DNA of 6,466 nt, taken from positions 1-6,466 of the forward strand of contig DATFMH010000034.1 of assembly GCA_035267045.1 (NCBI GenBank). Reading direction: 5' to 3'. Each line of letters starts with the position of its first letter. Position 1 is the stretch's first letter. The notes under the pieces were generated by a model. It saw only the letters and a list, made by a program, of their open reading frames with translations. It was not told the DNA's origin and made no database searches. The stretch is from DATFMH01 sp035267045 (GTDB lineage: Bacteria > Bacteroidota > Rhodothermia > Balneolales > DATFMH01). Positions 6,053 to 6,466 of this stretch are shown here, one piece after another. A program made the position numbers and the translations under genes.

Positions 6053-6203
6053 TTATCTCGTTACGAGACTCTGTCTCGTAATGAACCGGCGGACACTCTG
6101 TGTCCATTCACAGGATAACACCCGTCAACCGTTACTCATTAAGCATGCCGAGACGCAGAGCATCCCGGCATACATTACGCCCCGGAGGGACGTAACGAGA
6201 TAA
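6053..6203. repeat. Composite 151-bp palindromic element with four hairpins and 13-bp terminal inverted repeats
   Basis: The ends TTATCTCGTTACG (6053-6065) and CGTAACGAGATAA (6191-6203) are perfect reverse complements. Inside, two hairpins lie in plus orientation: TTACGAGAC/GTCTCGTAA with loop TCT (6061-6081), and GGACAC/GTGTCC with loop TCT (6091-6105). Two more read best on the minus strand: a 12-bp stem at 6145-6171 (ATGCCG/CGGCAT base, two G-U pairs, minus-strand loop TCT) and a 9-bp stem at 6175-6195 (TTACG/CGTAA base, one G-U pair, minus-strand loop TCC). The outer hairpins thus face each other, like REP units arranged in a BIME. It carries no gene, so any movement would depend on a protein encoded elsewhere; that is inference. 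Confidence 0.7.
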
Positions 6204-6231
6204 TAATAACTAATTTAGTATTTAGAGTACT

Positions 6232-6264
6232 TTATCTCGTTATAAGGCTCTGCCTCCCATAACG
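6232..6264. repeat. Partial relative of the composite element
   Basis: TTATCTCGTTA (6232-6242) repeats the left end of the 151-bp element. It leads into a hairpin with outer arms CGTTAT (6238-6243) and ATAACG (6259-6264) and an inner stem AGGC/GCCT (6245-6248, 6252-6255) around the same TCT loop. The stem has an unpaired CCC and is less regular than the full element, so this looks like a diverged single unit placed 28 bases to its right. Confidence 0.6.
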
Positions 6265-6322
6265 CAATTATAAGTAAAATATGATGGATGTGGAGCGTCT
6301 TGACGGCTTATCTATATTTACA

Positions 6323-6410
6323 AATCTGCGTCAATCCATTCATACGCGTTATCCGCATTCTATTCTGTTATCTTCTTATTTAATCTGCGGTTATTCGCAT
6401 AAATTTGTGG
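6323..6410. repeat. Degenerate series of AATCTGCG-like units
   Basis: Variants of one short unit recur: AATCTGCG at 6323-6330, ATCCGCAT at 6351-6358, AATCTGCG at 6382-6389, ATTCGCAT at 6393-6400 and AATTTGTGG at 6402-6410. The spacing is irregular, so it is not a CRISPR array or a clean tandem repeat. I recall comparable degraded runs in Bacteroidota spacers, but this needs a genome search. Confidence 0.4.
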
Positions 6411-6412
6411 TT

Positions 6413-6460
6413 AAAAAAATGGCTTTTGCACTTTCCTTTGAATTGGAAGCACAAAAGCCA
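6413..6460 (-). terminator. Rho-independent terminator for a minus-strand gene beyond the right edge
   Basis: TGGCTTTTG (6420-6428) and CAAAAGCCA (6452-6460) form a perfect 9-bp stem. An inner TTCC/GGAA pair (6433-6436, 6445-6448) extends it, with a loop of about eight bases. On the minus strand seven T residues (complement of A6413-6419) follow directly, the classic layout. No gene inside the window ends here, so a leftward-transcribed gene probably stops just outside base 6466. Confidence 0.7.
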
Positions 6461-6466
6461 CATCCT

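Larger units (their letters stand above)
5779..6466. other. Gene-free, repeat-rich region upstream of the propeller gene
   Basis: I find no credible gene on either strand in these 688 bases. The first 110 or so, next to the propeller gene, should carry its promoter, but no TTTG ... TAnnTTTG match was found. Possible control elements there are TCACA/TGTGA arms (5822-5826, 5844-5848) and the 8-base palindrome GTGATCAC (5845-5852); both are weak. From 5894 onward come AT-rich low-complexity repeats, a small hairpin (CGGTTA 6024-6029 with TAACCG 6038-6043), the composite element at 6053-6203, its partial relative at 6232-6264, a degenerate GCG-rich series and the edge terminator. Confidence 0.7.

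Noticed and set aside
6053..6264. Insertion sequence or MITE with target-site duplication
   Set aside because: There is no transposase frame, and the 16-bp direct copies do not abut the ends of the inverted repeats on both sides. A REP/BIME-like reading fits better.
6323..6410. CRISPR-like spacing of AATCTGCG units
   Set aside because: Units are short and variable, intervals are uneven and there are no cas genes nearby, so this is degraded repeat sequence.

Overview
The window looks like a piece of a Bacteroidota (Bacteroidetes) chromosome. The signs are low-to-moderate GC, AT-rich spacers, genes with little or no Shine-Dalgarno sequence, an AraC regulator and a secreted Asp-box propeller of types common in that phylum, and spacers packed with palindromic repeats of the kind I associate with Bacteroidota. 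The exact genus cannot be read from this sequence. Nothing here points to a phage, plasmid or insertion sequence.

Layout. (1) 1-755, minus strand: an AraC-family regulator cut off by the left edge. (2) 756-1273: an AT-rich divergent spacer with a perfect palindrome plus an extra half-site close to the regulator's start. (3) 1274-4252, plus strand: a tight three-gene operon. It encodes a CstA-family transporter, an 88-residue protein ending in Arg-Cys-Cys-stop, and an ArsA/Get3-family ATPase that contains no cysteine at all. The gaps are 9 and 3 bases. (4) 4253-4407: three different palindromes stacked between convergent genes. (5) 4408-5778, minus strand: a secreted six-Asp-box beta-propeller (sialidase-like fold). 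(6) 5779-6466: 688 bases without a gene. This holds a 151-bp composite element made of four hairpins, a partial relative of it, other repeats, and a terminator for a minus-strand gene lying beyond the right edge.

How the genes may work together. CstA-family proteins take up pyruvate and possibly peptides. In Escherichia coli the relatives CstA and BtsT are encoded with small partners (YbdD, YjiX) that, as I recall, also end in Arg-Cys-Cys. The btsT-yjiX operon continues into yjiA, a G3E-family P-loop GTPase. Here a transporter is again followed by a small RCC-tailed protein and then by a SIMIBI-class P-loop NTPase, but of the ArsA/Get3 family. The parallel suggests a transporter / Cys-Cys adaptor / NTPase module in which the NTPase branch has been exchanged. 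The ATPase has neither metal-binding cysteines nor arsenic genes beside it, so an arsenite-pump label would mislead. This three-part module is the most interesting thing in the window. The repeats are the second.
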